DNA of 64,000 bases, taken from assembly GCA_039583875.1 (NCBI GenBank), contig CM077163.1, forward strand, positions 228,338,646 to 228,402,645, given 5' to 3'. Each line of letters opens with the position of its first letter. Position 1 is the stretch's first letter. The position numbers and the translations under genes are program-made. A model generated the notes under the pieces. The model was not told the DNA's origin and ran no database searches. It saw nothing but the letters and a program-made list of their open reading frames with translations. This stretch comes from Platanthera guangdongensis (Eukaryota > Streptophyta > Magnoliopsida > Asparagales > Orchidaceae). Positions 21,732 through 31,980 of this stretch are shown here, in pieces.

Positions 21732-22830
21732 CAGGCGAAGCAAGAAATAAAGCCTGCAACTTGCTGTCTGCTGTTTAGAAAACACTTGTTATTAAAATAA
21801 TCAATCTAGTGCATAAGATAATAATAAGTTTCGTAAATGCTTCTCACTCACTGCAACTGTCATTCTCTTAAGCACAATGTGTAATTTTATGTCGTAGCAA
21901 AGTGGTGGAGATTCTGAGTGTGAATTGGGAAGAGAAAGTCGGTATTCTTTTAGGGCCGGACAAAATTTGCAATTCAAAGTTGGAATTGACACCAGCGGAA
22001 TTTTTTTTGGGGGTTCCGTAAGAAGGAATTGAGGCGGATTTGGAATTGGCACAATGCCAACATTTTTAATATCAAGCATGGTCCAATTCTTAGGGGTCCC
22101 GTTGGGTTTTGTCTGAATTTCAGTTGCGCCCTTCTCGACACGATAACTGCGCAGCTGCTTCTCCTCATCGATGGCCGATGGTATGTTCTTCCTCCTTTTT
22201 TCTCCTCTGCTCTCTTCTTCTTCCCCAATTCCACGGCGGCTGAATGGGCCCTTACAGGTTTTAAATTTGCATGTATTTTACTGTTTTTTTAATTTTTTTT
22301 TGGTTTGTTTTCAATGTGTTGCATGGATCGGGGGTGTAAAGTGCACCACTTGCACTTTACCGTAAAGTGCGGATATCCAAGAGTCCGCATTGGAAGCCCG
22401 CACACATCAACGCGAGCTGAGATGTGCTTCCTTTAAGATATGTGCGAGCATCCACGCGAGCCGTTGGATGCCCGCACTTTATCGTAAAGCATAAGAGTGT
22501 ACTTTACTCTCCCGAATCCGTGCTGCATAGCCAAGCGGTGGCATATGTACTCTCATCAAATAAATTAGAAACATAAATATTGTGATAAGTACTCCATGGA
22601 CTGATGGACCCATCAATCGGATTTGAATTCAGTACCAGCGTGTTTGACTCGAACTCTTATAATTACGCATAAAGATAAGCATGTGATTGCTAGAAGACGG
22701 AGGTTTTCTTTTTCATTAATAATAACATGCCTCCTCTCCAAATTTATGTATATTTATATTACATATATAAGATAATATGTATATATTAGATATTTGCAGG
22801 CCTTATTAGGATATTTGCAGGCTAAATTTT
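21732..22830. promoter_or_regulatory. Upstream region of gene B, partly shared with gene A
   Basis: The stretches next to the gene and at 22590-22790 match the flank of gene A. About 500 bp in between (roughly 22000-22560) have no counterpart there and look like an insertion. That part contains GC-rich direct repeats around GCCCGCAC and AAAGTGC (22340-22500). No gene is recognised. Confidence 0.45.
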
Positions 22831-22859
22831 GAAATGTTTATTATTATTTTTTTTTACAA

Positions 22860-23700
22860 ATTCTTACGCCTTTTTGCAACCACCAAGTTTCCCCAGCCGA
22901 ATCCCCTATCGCGGAAAGGGATTTCTTTGGCGTGGGGTGTTGCTGGGAGCGGGGTCTCCTCTTTGGCGAGACTGTTGGGCTAAGGTTCAGTGTAGGTGTT
23001 GGGCGCTTCTTCAGTTTGGTCCTTATTTGGGCTGGGGTGCGCCCCCACCATTGTTCTGGTGCCCCTTCGGGAGCTAATGCTCCAATTGGGTGGAAGGGCA
23101 AAGCTAAGAAGATGGCTGTCGGCTGCTCGTCGTAGCTTTCTCACAGGGATAAGTCGGTGTTGCGGGTGTCAGCCTTCGCAGATTCTTCGGCGCCCTGTGT
23201 TGATGTTTCCGAAAATGACTTCTCTTCTCCTAGATCAAGTTCATCTTCATCAAAATCTGTCCAGGATTCTTTCCCCGCCGCAGGAAGGATAAATGCCATG
23301 TTTTTTTTGTTAATGAACAAAACTGCACAAGTGAACTCTGGCTCTATGAATCCACAGATGTTAGTCCCAACGCCGGTATGGACTCCGGGATTGGAGAATG
23401 GAAAATTGTTTCAAAAGCTGGTGTATGAGGGAATTGCTACTGTGTGCCGATTGTGGCTTCGCCGACCATGACACATCGCCGTGCAAATCCAACGGCGTAG
23501 TTGCGGACGGGAATGCAGACACTGCCGCCCGAAGACGGGTTTGGATGGATGGACAGTAATTCACTTCAAGAAGCCGCTGCCAAAAAAAGCTCCTCAAAGA
23601 TAATGGCTTTTGTGGATCCATCCACAAAAGATCACCGAGATCCTTCTTGGATTATGTCGCTGGCCGGCCAATGTCCCCAGCCCCCAGCGTAGATGAAATG
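22860..23700 (+). pseudogene. Possible LINE ORF1 fragment with a CCHC zinc knuckle
   Basis: At about 23400-23485 the frame NGKLFQKLVYEGIATVC continues, after a one-base shift, into a C-x2-C-x4-H-x4-C knuckle (CADCGFADHDTSPC). A VEYEG-type block before such a knuckle is typical of ORF1 proteins of plant L1-like retrotransposons. Upstream and downstream frames are broken, and no endonuclease or reverse transcriptase is present. The assignment rests on this one block. Confidence 0.45.
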
Positions 23701-25208
23701 TTGTTGGATCCACCAATGCATGGATCTACGGTGTGGAACCACCCGAAATGTGGCCCTGGATGATGTTGCTACTTTCCAAAATGTCTCTCCATTGACATCT
23801 TCCGTGGCCATGAATGATCCGTTTGCCGATCAAACCATAAAGTTGTGCGAGGAAGTTAAAATTCTAAATATTTTGTGAAGCAAAACCTACGAAAATCATG
23901 AAGTTTTGACTGATTGGAGTTAAATTTTTTTTTAAAAAAAAACACTATGTGAGTTGGATGGCTGATAATCATCCGATCAAAATTTGTTTTTGCTTAAAAG
24001 AGTTTTTGGTTGGTCGTCTAATGGTTGATCGAACGGCTGATATTTCAAATTAGATGTAATGGTGAAAATTTATAAAAGTAATTTTTTTAATATAACTCCT
24101 ATATTTATTATGTAGGTTGTCACTCGACATTCATTTTATTAAAGTTGATTTATAAGTAATGATGAAACAAATTAGTTTAATTTCAAATCGTAAGGATAAA
24201 AATAATAATATTAATATATGCATAATGATAATTATTTTAACAAAATTTGAAAAATGGTGTGTAAATATTTTTGCATTAATTAATTAATAAAATGTTTATT
24301 TTAAATTGGATTAATTATTTGATAGGGGAAAGTCATGTGCCCAACGCATTCGAGGTTTTGTCACAGTCGGGGTACAATCATAGTAAGGGTATTGTCATAG
24401 TAAAGGTACTCTCGTAATCGGGATACTGTTGCGATTGGTCGTAGGGGTTGAACCCGTGTCTGTCTCGTGCGTGTGTGCGTCACACGTGTCTACATTATTT
24501 GCGTGTGCATGAGTGCATCTGTGTTCTTGGGCACTCTTGTAAAATCAAAGTGGTCAAGTTGAAATGAAAACACCAAGACTACAACAAACTCGCGAAGACG
24601 ATTCTGAGGCGCAATTCCGATTTCCTTTAACCCCTTCAACGGTCCGTCAAAGAATGGGATATAGGATAATATCATATCTTGGAATGCATGTCTCGCTTTC
24701 TTCTTCTTTTATCTACGATTGATTTATTTACTTTGATTGGTTGAATGTTCCTGCGACCATCCTGTTTTATAAAATTATATACGCTCTTCCAAGCATCCCA
24801 TGTGGTACCAGTGGTAGCATGCATGACACTAGCATGTTGTAATTTTGATTGAAACTGTAGGTCCTTATGAGATGACATGAAAGTTTTGCAACATGTGAAT
24901 TAAGAGAATTAATTATCATCACAAATATTAGAAATTAAAAAATCTTCATTAAAACACTAGGCTTTAATTATAGTATGTGAATTAAAAAAAGTAATCAAAT
25001 GAGATCATTTATATAGTATGATATGTATACTGATTTCATATCATTTGAAGCAAAATAAACACATCCTAATTAGAAATGCTTTCACATGCATCTTATTCTC
25101 ACCATATGTCACCAAATGCCACCAAGTAGCAAAAGTTTAATTATTTGAAAACATTAAAAAGATGAAGACTCCATCCTTATTTGTGTAGCTTCAATATATC
25201 ATCAGTCA
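23701..25208. other. A/T-rich intergenic region between genes B and C
   Basis: No gene was recognised on either strand. A GT-rich patch lies near 24440-24530. The last 70 bases belong to the 3' UTR of gene C. Short open frames (such as minus 24672-24878) have no family I know. Confidence 0.4.
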
Positions 25209-26225
25209 TCATTCACACAATCTCATGCGTTCAATGACGCTCTTCCCTTCCAATTTACTATCATAGAACATCTGTGTATACTCCTCATATTTCAAGCTCT
25301 TGTAGAGTACTTTTTCCCCTTTCACCGTCTCAGGGACAGGTCCCACCGTATCACCAAAGTTCAATGCGTGAAATGCAGCAACACTTAGCCGCTCCTTTTC
25401 ATTATTCACAACTGCTCTGTGCTCAATGCTCTTATATTTCCCGTTTGATAATACCTGCATCAATCAAAGAAACTGAGTAAATATGATTTGCGTTCTTATG
25501 CTGTACATTATAATACCGTGCAAGCTTGACCTTGATTAATAATTACCAACAAATTAAACTTTCTTAATTAATTACCTCAATAGTATCACCGACATTGACT
25601 ATGAATGCTCCTGGTAGGGGCTTAACTGTGATCCATCCACCATTTCTCCTAATCTGCAGCCCAGGCAGCTCGTTCACTTGCAGCAGTATTGTCAATCCGG
25701 CCGCATCAGAGTGAGGGGATATGCCTATAACCTTCTCAGGAAGGGGGCAAGGGGGGTAGTAATTAAACCTCATAGACTGAATTCCACACCTAAACTTCTC
25801 ATAAATCTTTCCTGATTCTTCTCCGAGATTTTTCAATATCACTTTAAAAATGTGATCAGAAACTTTCTTCACCTCAGTTGAGTACTCATCAATGGTTTCC
25901 CTGCAGAAATGTTGTTTTCAAATTATAGCTAATGATGTACATATTGACGGGGGATAATTAATTAGTACCTGAAAGAAGGTGGATTAGTTGGCCAGAATCT
26001 TAATTGCCGGAATGCTGGAGGAAATGCTGCAACTAAAAGCATGTCAACCCAATCGAGTTTTTGATCCTCCGAATGAACGAAAGCTTTTCCATATCCCTCC
26101 AGGCTGCCTGCCTGGCCTGGTATTTGGGCAACCTTGTTTTTCTCTTCCAACGGAAGCTTGAAGAATTTCGCCATGTCTTGTTTCAGTCTTTCAATTACAA
26201 CTTCTGCTACTCCATGGTTTATTAA
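25209..26225 (-). CDS. Gene C: SRG1/NCS1-like 2OG-Fe(II) dioxygenase, exons 2-4 only
   Basis: Exons on the minus strand are 26225-25969 (257 nt), 25900-25576 (325 nt) and 25454-25209 (246 nt with stop), in the same phases as gene B. Exon 2 is 9 nt longer, adding three residues ([15 protein letters not shown]). Introns are only 68 and 121 nt. Catalytic motifs are all present: SPHSD, SIEHRAVVN and the canonical RLS of the 2-oxoglutarate site. A good acceptor (TTATACAG) precedes exon 2, but no exon 1 was found to the right. A 3.3-kb Copia sits in that intron 118 bp from exon 2, followed by a MITE and other repeats. Exon 1 is therefore lost, or displaced beyond what I can recognise. As it stands the locus cannot make a full enzyme. 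Confidence 0.85.
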
Positions 26226-26342
26226 CTGTATAATTTTTTTAATTGTTGGATAATTATGTGTTAAAAAAGCTCCATAATTTTAGTCAACACTGATAGGAAA
26301 AGATAGGTTTTTCGTATATTCTCATTTGAACAATGATAATAT

Positions 26343-26851
26343 TGTTGTAAAATCTGATTCACGCAGACACAAGCTATAAAATAATGCAGGTAACAAGAAC
26401 ACAGAAAGCGACCACTGAATTTATAAAATAAAATTATAAATTCAAATACAAGAAAAACAGGAGAAAATTGACCGTCCGGCGAGTACGCCGTGGATGCACC
26501 GGACACGAACGATCCGCGGCGAGAATCTGAGATCTGGACTGCAATCCGCCTTGCGGACGCACAAGGTTCACCGAACCTTCAACGTCGAAGTCCGACGTTC
26601 AACCGCACCACCACCGGAGAACAACGCTGCCACCGGAGAACAACGCCACCACCAGAGAGAAACCTCCGTCGAGGCCAACGCACACACACACGCCGTCGAC
26701 ACCACGCCTCTCCACTCCACAGAACGTCCACTGCAACGCCGGAGACAAACTCTAACAAGCCCGACGGCAACTCCCTCTCTCAACGCCGACGGCTACCTCC
26801 TCCAAGACCGCCGACAACACCCAAGGCTGGCGGCCTCTCCGAGTGCACGAG

Positions 26852-26890
<39 letters not shown>

Positions 26891-27162
26891 TGCGGCTTCC
26901 TCCAAAAATTCTTCAGGCGGCTCTCCAATTTCTTCTTTCTCACAGGTTACAGGCGGCTCGTTCTCCAAATGCTACAGGGCAGCCATAATTATTTCTCACT
27001 GGTGTTATATATAAGGGAATAGGCGGTTCCATTGTTGTCTAAATGGAATAATTAAATTCTCAAATATAGGAAATCAGATTTCCCTCCCATTGGTCACGGG
27101 AACCAAAAGAGGAAACAAAAAACTTCCAAATCCGTAGAGCCGGATTCGAACCAAAAATAACA
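26343..27162 (-). repeat. 3' LTR of the gag-only Copia (820 bp)
   Basis: In plus orientation it runs from TGTTGTAAAATCTG to AAAAATAACA. It includes a (GA)n tract at about 26851-26884 and, near its right end (the start of the LTR on its own strand), the motif GGTTCGAATCC on the minus strand, identical to a Pol III B-box. Confidence 0.85.
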
Positions 27163-27348
27163 ATCACCACCTTGGTTCGAGATCCGGAGCCACCACCTGC
27201 ACAAAGCACTATTTGCCCAAAACACCAACTGCGCGAAGCAACACTGCACGTAGCACGATCTGCACGAAGCACCAGTCTGCACGAAGCACCACCTCAAGGA
27301 CCTGAGGCGTCAGCCGACCTGCTCTAGTCGACTCATCCCTGCTCGGGC

Positions 27349-27792
27349 TCAACCTCTGAATGTCGACGCAACTGGATCGCTAAATCTGACTCGCCTAGTC
27401 AGACTACCAGATGGGCGATCCCCTGCACCACCTCGACCATCAACTCTGTCAGCCGCAGAAATCATGGGCACACCACCTCGCATCGTGGTCCCCATCATCC
27501 GGTAAAGACTACCGCACTGCATAGCTCGCATGAGCACGGTGCGTCCTCGCGTCACCGTCAGAACTCCACCTCTCGCCGCAAAACTGCATCCTCTGGAGTC
27601 TAGTCTGCCCAGCGATATCAAATTCCTGCACAGCTTGGGTACCAGATGTACCCGCTCAAGCCTACGCACTGCTCCGTCATGCGTCCTGATGTCCACCGTC
27701 CCTATCCCCGTGACCTCACATGCTGAGCCGTCACCCAGAAAGACCGACCCAGTCGTCACCTCCAGTGAACTGAACATCCTGCATCCGAGCAA
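27349..27792 (-). pseudogene. Copia protease/pre-integrase region
   Basis: On the minus strand GSACEVTGIGTV, VHLVPKLCRNLISLGRL and GGVLTVTRG correspond to the segment between protease and integrase of Tork/Tnt1-like Copia. It is in a different frame from gag and ends abruptly in unrelated sequence. Between it and the LTR lie short repeats around CACGAAGCACC (27210-27295). Confidence 0.75.
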
Positions 27793-28670
27793 ATGTGCTG
27801 CGAAGCACTAGAATCCAATACCCAGCTATCAGAGTCACATGGACTCTCAGTGATGAGGAGAGACACATCACTATCATCTGCCGTAGCTACCGCCGCCTTG
27901 CCCGCACCCTGGACGTCCCCAGAAATATGCGCACGCTGCAGACAATTTCTCCTGATATGGCCACTCTGCCTGCAACGGTAGCACGTCACTGCCTTTCTCG
28001 ATGCGGATCTGGCTCGTGCACTTCCAGATCCCTTCTCGAACTGCCTCCCTCGTCGTCCTCCTACTGCCAAAGCATGCTCACCCTCAGGAGCGGGGTCTGA
28101 CAGCATCTGACTGGACAGTAACGCAGACGTGATCTGCTCCACGTCTACTGTATCCTTCCCATACAGCAGGGTGGTCTGCATGTGCTTATACGACGCCGGG
28201 AGCGAGGTAAGAAGCAATAGGGCCTTGTCTTCTTCCTCCACCTTCACACCAACCACATGCAGTTGGCTCAGAAGTCCATTGAACACGTTGAAGTGTTCCT
28301 GCAGGTTACCACCTTCCTGCATCTTCAGGCCGTACAATCTCTGCTTCAGTAACAGCCTCGTGGTCAACGACTTGCTCATATAGAGTCCCTCCAGCTTCTC
28401 CCACAACGTGACAGCTGACTCTTCAATACCGATGTTGAACAACACCTTGTCGTCGACGCACATCCTGATAGCGCTAGTGGCACGCTCATCCATCTCCATC
28501 CACTCAGAATCCTTCACCGGAGCGGGCAAAGAATCACGCCCCCGCAGAACTTGGATCAACCCCTGCTCAACCAGCATATCCTTGACCCGAATTTGCCATA
28601 GGCGAAAGTTCCCGCTGCCGTCAAATTTCTCCACCGAATACTTGGCCAACACGGTGTTCTTCGCTGTCAT
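27756..28670 (-). CDS. Copia gag with zinc knuckle and altered protease site
   Basis: The open frame of 304 codons starts at the ATG at 28670. It contains a Retrotran_gag_2-type domain (VEKFDGSGNFRLWQIRVKDM, TLWEKLEGLYMSKSL, LLLTSLPASYKHM) and at about residues 228-242 a CCHC knuckle CYRCRQSGHIRRNC. The protease site near the end reads VLDSSASQH, whereas the family has D-[ST]-G, so the glycine is serine here. Gag packages element RNA in the cytoplasm. This copy could still make Gag, but protease is probably dead and polymerase is missing. Confidence 0.82.
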   Translation of the reverse strand: MTAKNTVLAKYSVEKFDGSGNFRLWQIRVKDMLVEQGLIQVLRGRDSLPAPVKDSEWMEMDERATSAIRMCVDDKVLFNIGIEESAVTLWEKLEGLYMSKSLTTRLLLKQRLYGLKMQEGGNLQEHFNVFNGLLSQLHVVGVKVEEEDKALLLLTSLPASYKHMQTTLLYGKDTVDVEQITSALLSSQMLSDPAPEGEHALAVGGRRGRQFEKGSGSARARSASRKAVTCYRCRQSGHIRRNCLQRAHISGDVQGAGKAAVATADDSDVSLLITESPCDSDSWVLDSSASQHICSDAGCSVHWR

Positions 28671-28809
28671 AGCTGTCTGCAGTACCTCTAGATGATCTGA
28701 TTAATTCACGGATCAGATCTGGGAAGATAGGGAGCGGACCGATGTCGTCACCTACCGTTGACCCAAACCCAAAATCGGAACGTCCAATCAGTCACCTACA
28801 CGGAACCTC

Positions 28810-28821
28810 GCTCTGATACCA
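28810..28821 (-). other. Primer-binding site, tRNA-Met type
   Basis: The minus strand reads TGGTATCAGAGC two bases after the end of the 5' LTR: an exact match to the usual plant Copia site. Confidence 0.85.
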
Positions 28822-28823
28822 CT

Positions 28824-29333
28824 TGTTGTAAAATCTGGTACACGCAGACACAAACTATAAAATAATGCAGGTAACAAGAACACAGAAAATGACCACTGAA
28901 TTTATAAAATAAAATTATAAATTCAAATACAAGAAAAATAGGAGAAAATTGACCGTCCGGCGAGTACGCCGTGGATGCACCGGACACGAACGATCCGCGG
29001 CGAGAATCTGAGATCTGGACTGCAATCCGCCTTGCGGACGCACAAGGTTCACCGAACCTTCAACGTCGAAGTCCGACGTTCAACCGCACCACCACCGGAG
29101 AACAACGCCGCCACCGGAGAACAACGCCACCACCAGAGAGAAACCTCCGTCGAGGCTAACTGCACACACGCACGCCGTCGACACCACGCCTCTCCACTCC
29201 ACAGAACGTCCACTGCAACGCCGGCGACAAACTCTAACAAGCCCGACGGCAACTCCTTCTCTCAACGCCGGCGGCTACCTCCTCCAAGACCGGCGACAAC
29301 ACCCAAGGCTGGCGGCCTCTCCGAGTGCACGAG

Positions 29334-29397
<64 letters not shown>

Positions 29398-29664
29398 GCG
29401 GCTTCCTCCAAAAATTCTTCAGGCGGCTCTCCAATTTCTTCTTTCTCACAGGTTACAGGCGGCTCGTTCTCCAAATGCTACAGGGCAGCCATAATTATTT
29501 CTCACTGGTGTTATATATAAGGGAATATGCGGTTCCATTGTTGTCTAAATGGAATAATTAAATTCCCAAATATAGGAAATCAGATTTCCCTCCCATTGGT
29601 CACGGGAACCAAAAGAGGAAACAAAAACTTCCAAATCCGTAGAGCCGGATTCGAACCAAAAATA

Positions 29665-29667
<3 letters not shown>
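28824..29667 (-). repeat. 5' LTR of the gag-only Copia (844 bp)
   Basis: Same ends as the LTR at 26343. It contains a longer (GA)n tract at about 29336-29390. A minus-strand GGTTCGAATCC motif sits at about 29652-29663, 5-15 nt inside the LTR start. Confidence 0.85.

Positions 29668-29746
<79 letters not shown>
29668..29746. repeat. Microsatellite (AT)n then (GA)n
   Basis: About 28 AT units run to 29724, followed by 11 AG units to 29746, directly after the LTR. Confidence 0.95.
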
Positions 29747-29750
29747 TCAT

Positions 29751-30070
29751 TTACTGGGACCTCCCCTCTAACTTTGCTAAATTACTGACAACACCCCTCT
29801 TATTTTCGAAATTACAAAAACTTCTCGTAAAGTTTTCATTTCATTATAAAAACCTCCTCTGAAGTTTTAATTTCATAACATCCATGCACAAAAACACCCC
29901 CCTCGGTGAACAATGTCCAGGGGGTATTTTTCTTCATAGATGCAATGAAATGAAAAAACCAGGGGAGGTTTTGATAATGAAATGAAATCTTAAGGAAAGT
30001 TTTCTGTAATTTCAAAAATAAGAGGGGTACTCTCACTAATTATGCTAGTTTACAGGGGAGGTTTGGGTAA
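29751..30070. mobile_element. MITE with long terminal inverted repeats (about 120 bp)
   Basis: The left arm starts TTACTGGGACCTCCCCT and contains CACCCCTCTTATTTTCGAAA. The reverse of the right arm reads TTACCCAAACCTCCCCT and contains ACCCCTCTTATTTTTGAAA. The arms match at roughly 80% over about 120 bp around a short unique centre. Long arms suggest a Mutator-like MITE. No clear target duplication was found. Confidence 0.65.
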
Positions 30071-30085
30071 TTATTTCTATATATA

Positions 30086-30320
30086 TCTATACCATATTAT
30101 AAAGAAATACTGAGGTCTGCAAATAGCATGAGTTCGAAATTCACAGAAAAAATAATGACCGTCTGATCTCTTCCACTATATCAGTGGCCGTCTGATCAAA
30201 CTAACCTTCTCTCTCCACATTTTACTAGAGCTCCTAAATCTACTACTAGGATCCTAAATTTATGTGAAAAATTTTCAAAAACAGGTTACACAAACCGGCC
30301 CGTTAACAACAACACCTTAA
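30086..30320. other. Non-coding stretch with a Helitron-like 5' end
   Basis: TCTATACCATATTATAAAG at 30086 resembles plant Helitron 5' termini and the similar sequence at 20987. GC-rich hairpins near 30805 (CGGGCGGAGCCCG) and 30872 (CGGGCCGGAGGCCCG) could be near its 3' end, but no CTRR was found. Confidence 0.3.
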
Positions 30321-30321
30321 C

Positions 30322-30590
30322 AGCCAAGCCCAGGCATTCACAGCCCGACAAGCTCGCCACCATGCAGATTTCAAACACAATTCCAGAAAATCTATATTTA
30401 TACCCAAAAATGAAATTTGATTTGGCAGTGTGGGACTAAAATAGGCGGGTGAGCACTGTTCACCCGCCTATTTTAGTCCCACACTGCCAAATAAAGTTGA
30501 ATTTTCGGGTATAAATATAGATTTCCAGAATTCATATTTGAAAGCAGCATGGTGGCGGGCTTGGCGGGCTGTGAATGGCTGGGCTTGGCT
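30322..30590. repeat. Near-perfect 269-bp palindrome
   Basis: Arms of about 131 bp (30322-30452 and 30460-30590) are inverted copies around a 7-base centre. The inner 40 bp are exact (GGCAGTGTGGGACTAAAATA and on to GGCGGGTGA). Each arm carries TATAAATATAG, pointing outward. Outside 30590 the match weakens gradually. No coding content. A transcript would form a long hairpin. Confidence 0.85.
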
Positions 30591-30894
30591 CATTGTTCAC
30601 CCGCCGGGCCGCCTGGTTTATTATAATATTTATATATTTATAATTTATTATATTATTTATAAATTATTATAAGTAGCAAGCGGGTGTTGCAATGAATGAA
30701 TTTTTTAATTTTATTATTAATTATAATATTTACTTATTTTATTTTTTAATTGTTTAGGATTTAATTATTTCATTAATTAATTGTTTCATTAGGGTGCTAT
30801 CACGGGCGGAGCCCGCCGGGGGGCGGGCAGAGCCCTCCGACGCCGGCCGGGTACTGTGGCGCGTGGTCATCGGGCCGGAGGCCCGTGCCTGTCG

Positions 30895-30898
<4 letters not shown>
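30591..30898. other. A/T-rich stretch, then GC-rich hairpins
   Basis: The A/T-rich part spans about 30618-30790, with repeated TTATTATAA. It is followed by a GC-rich segment to 30895 with two short perfect hairpins of the type CGGGC-GGA-GCCCG. No gene. Confidence 0.4.
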
Positions 30899-30964
<66 letters not shown>

Positions 30965-31022
30965 CGTGCATGTACGTGCATGTACGTACATGTACGTGTG
31001 TATATATATATGTATGTATGTG

Positions 31023-31086
<64 letters not shown>

Positions 31087-31155
31087 CATGTATGTATGTA
31101 TGTATGCATGCATGCATGTATGTATGTATGTATGTATGTATGTATGTATGTATGC
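30899..31155. repeat. Compound microsatellite
   Basis: In order: (AT)n, GTACGTGCAT-type units, (TATG)n, (GT)n and (ATGT/ATGC)n. Repeated Tyr-Ile and His-Thr stretches in translation are artefacts of this tract, including the C-terminal extension of the RNase H frame that runs into it. Confidence 0.95.
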
Positions 31156-31159
31156 ATAC

Positions 31160-31980
31160 TGGGTCCTCGTCTGTGACTTTGCCATCAAATCTGCAATTTG
31201 CTGCCCAAAAGGAATAAAAAAAGGAGCAAGAGTGTCACAGCCATAGTTCTCACGTAGGAAGAAAGCATCCATCCCGATATGCTTGGAGAGAGAATGCTTC
31301 ACCGGGTTTAGAGTGATCTGAATGACACCAGTGTTATCACAGTAGAGGGGAGTGAGATCTGGAGAAGATACACCAGGATCCTTAAGAAGCCAATGAAACC
31401 AAATAATATTCTCAGCATTGGTAGACATGGCTCGAAGCTCAGGCTCAGTGCTGGAGCGAGACACACCAGTCTGTTTCTTGGACTTCCATGCAATGAGTGA
31501 AAAACCCAAGAACAGACAAAAATCAGTGACAGAACGACGATCAACAGAATCACTAGCCCAAGTAGAACCCGAGTAAACACAAAGCTGTAGAGAATTATTG
31601 CTGGAGAAGAAGAGGCCACAAGATGTTGTTTCCCGGAGATAGCGCAGGAGCCGTAGCAGATAACCATAATGCACAGAAGTGGGAGCACTAACAAACTGTC
31701 TCAATACATGAACAACGTGGGCAATGTTGGGTCGAGTAATGGTGAGATAAACGAGACTCCCCACGAGGTGGCGATATCCAGTAGGATCAGATAGTGGAAC
31801 CCCATCATCTGGACGTAGCTGAAGGTGGAGCTCCATAGGGATGTCCACTGTGCGAGAGTCAGAGAGAGCAACCCGAGCTAGGAGATCTGATGTGTAACGC
31901 TGCTGAGAGAGCTGAAACCCACGGTCTGTAGAGCAGACCTCAAGATTCAAGAAGTAACTCAGGTGTCCAAGATCAGTCAC
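31160..31980 (-). pseudogene. Copia reverse transcriptase C-terminus and RNase H
   Basis: An open frame on the minus strand covers TDLGHLSYFLNLEV, YRHLVGSLVYLTITRPNIAH and the RNase H blocks. The catalytic D-D of reverse transcriptase lies just upstream in another frame (TWMI-type end near 32046). The frame runs into microsatellite sequence at its end. Confidence 0.8.

Larger units (their letters stand above)
26343..29667 (-). mobile_element. Copia element with gag and protease only, in intron 1 of gene C
   Basis: LTRs lie at 26343-27162 (3' LTR) and 28824-29667 (5' LTR), orientation minus. The interior holds gag, a CCHC knuckle, the protease site and the start of the pre-integrase region. 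Integrase core, reverse transcriptase and RNase H are absent, so it is a non-autonomous deletion derivative of about 3.3 kb. The flanks are AATAT on the left and CATAT on the right: four of five bases match, with the right flank lying in an (AT)n tract that could have changed. The two LTRs are very similar; much of their length difference is the number of GA repeats inside. Confidence 0.87.

Noticed and set aside
26490..27014. Arg/Thr-rich open frames repeated at 28975-29520
   Set aside because: They lie in the two LTRs of the gag-only Copia, contain a (GA)n tract, and overlap each other in several frames.
30860..31160. Tyr-Ile and His-Thr repeat proteins on both strands
   Set aside because: Translation of a compound AT/GT/ATGT microsatellite.
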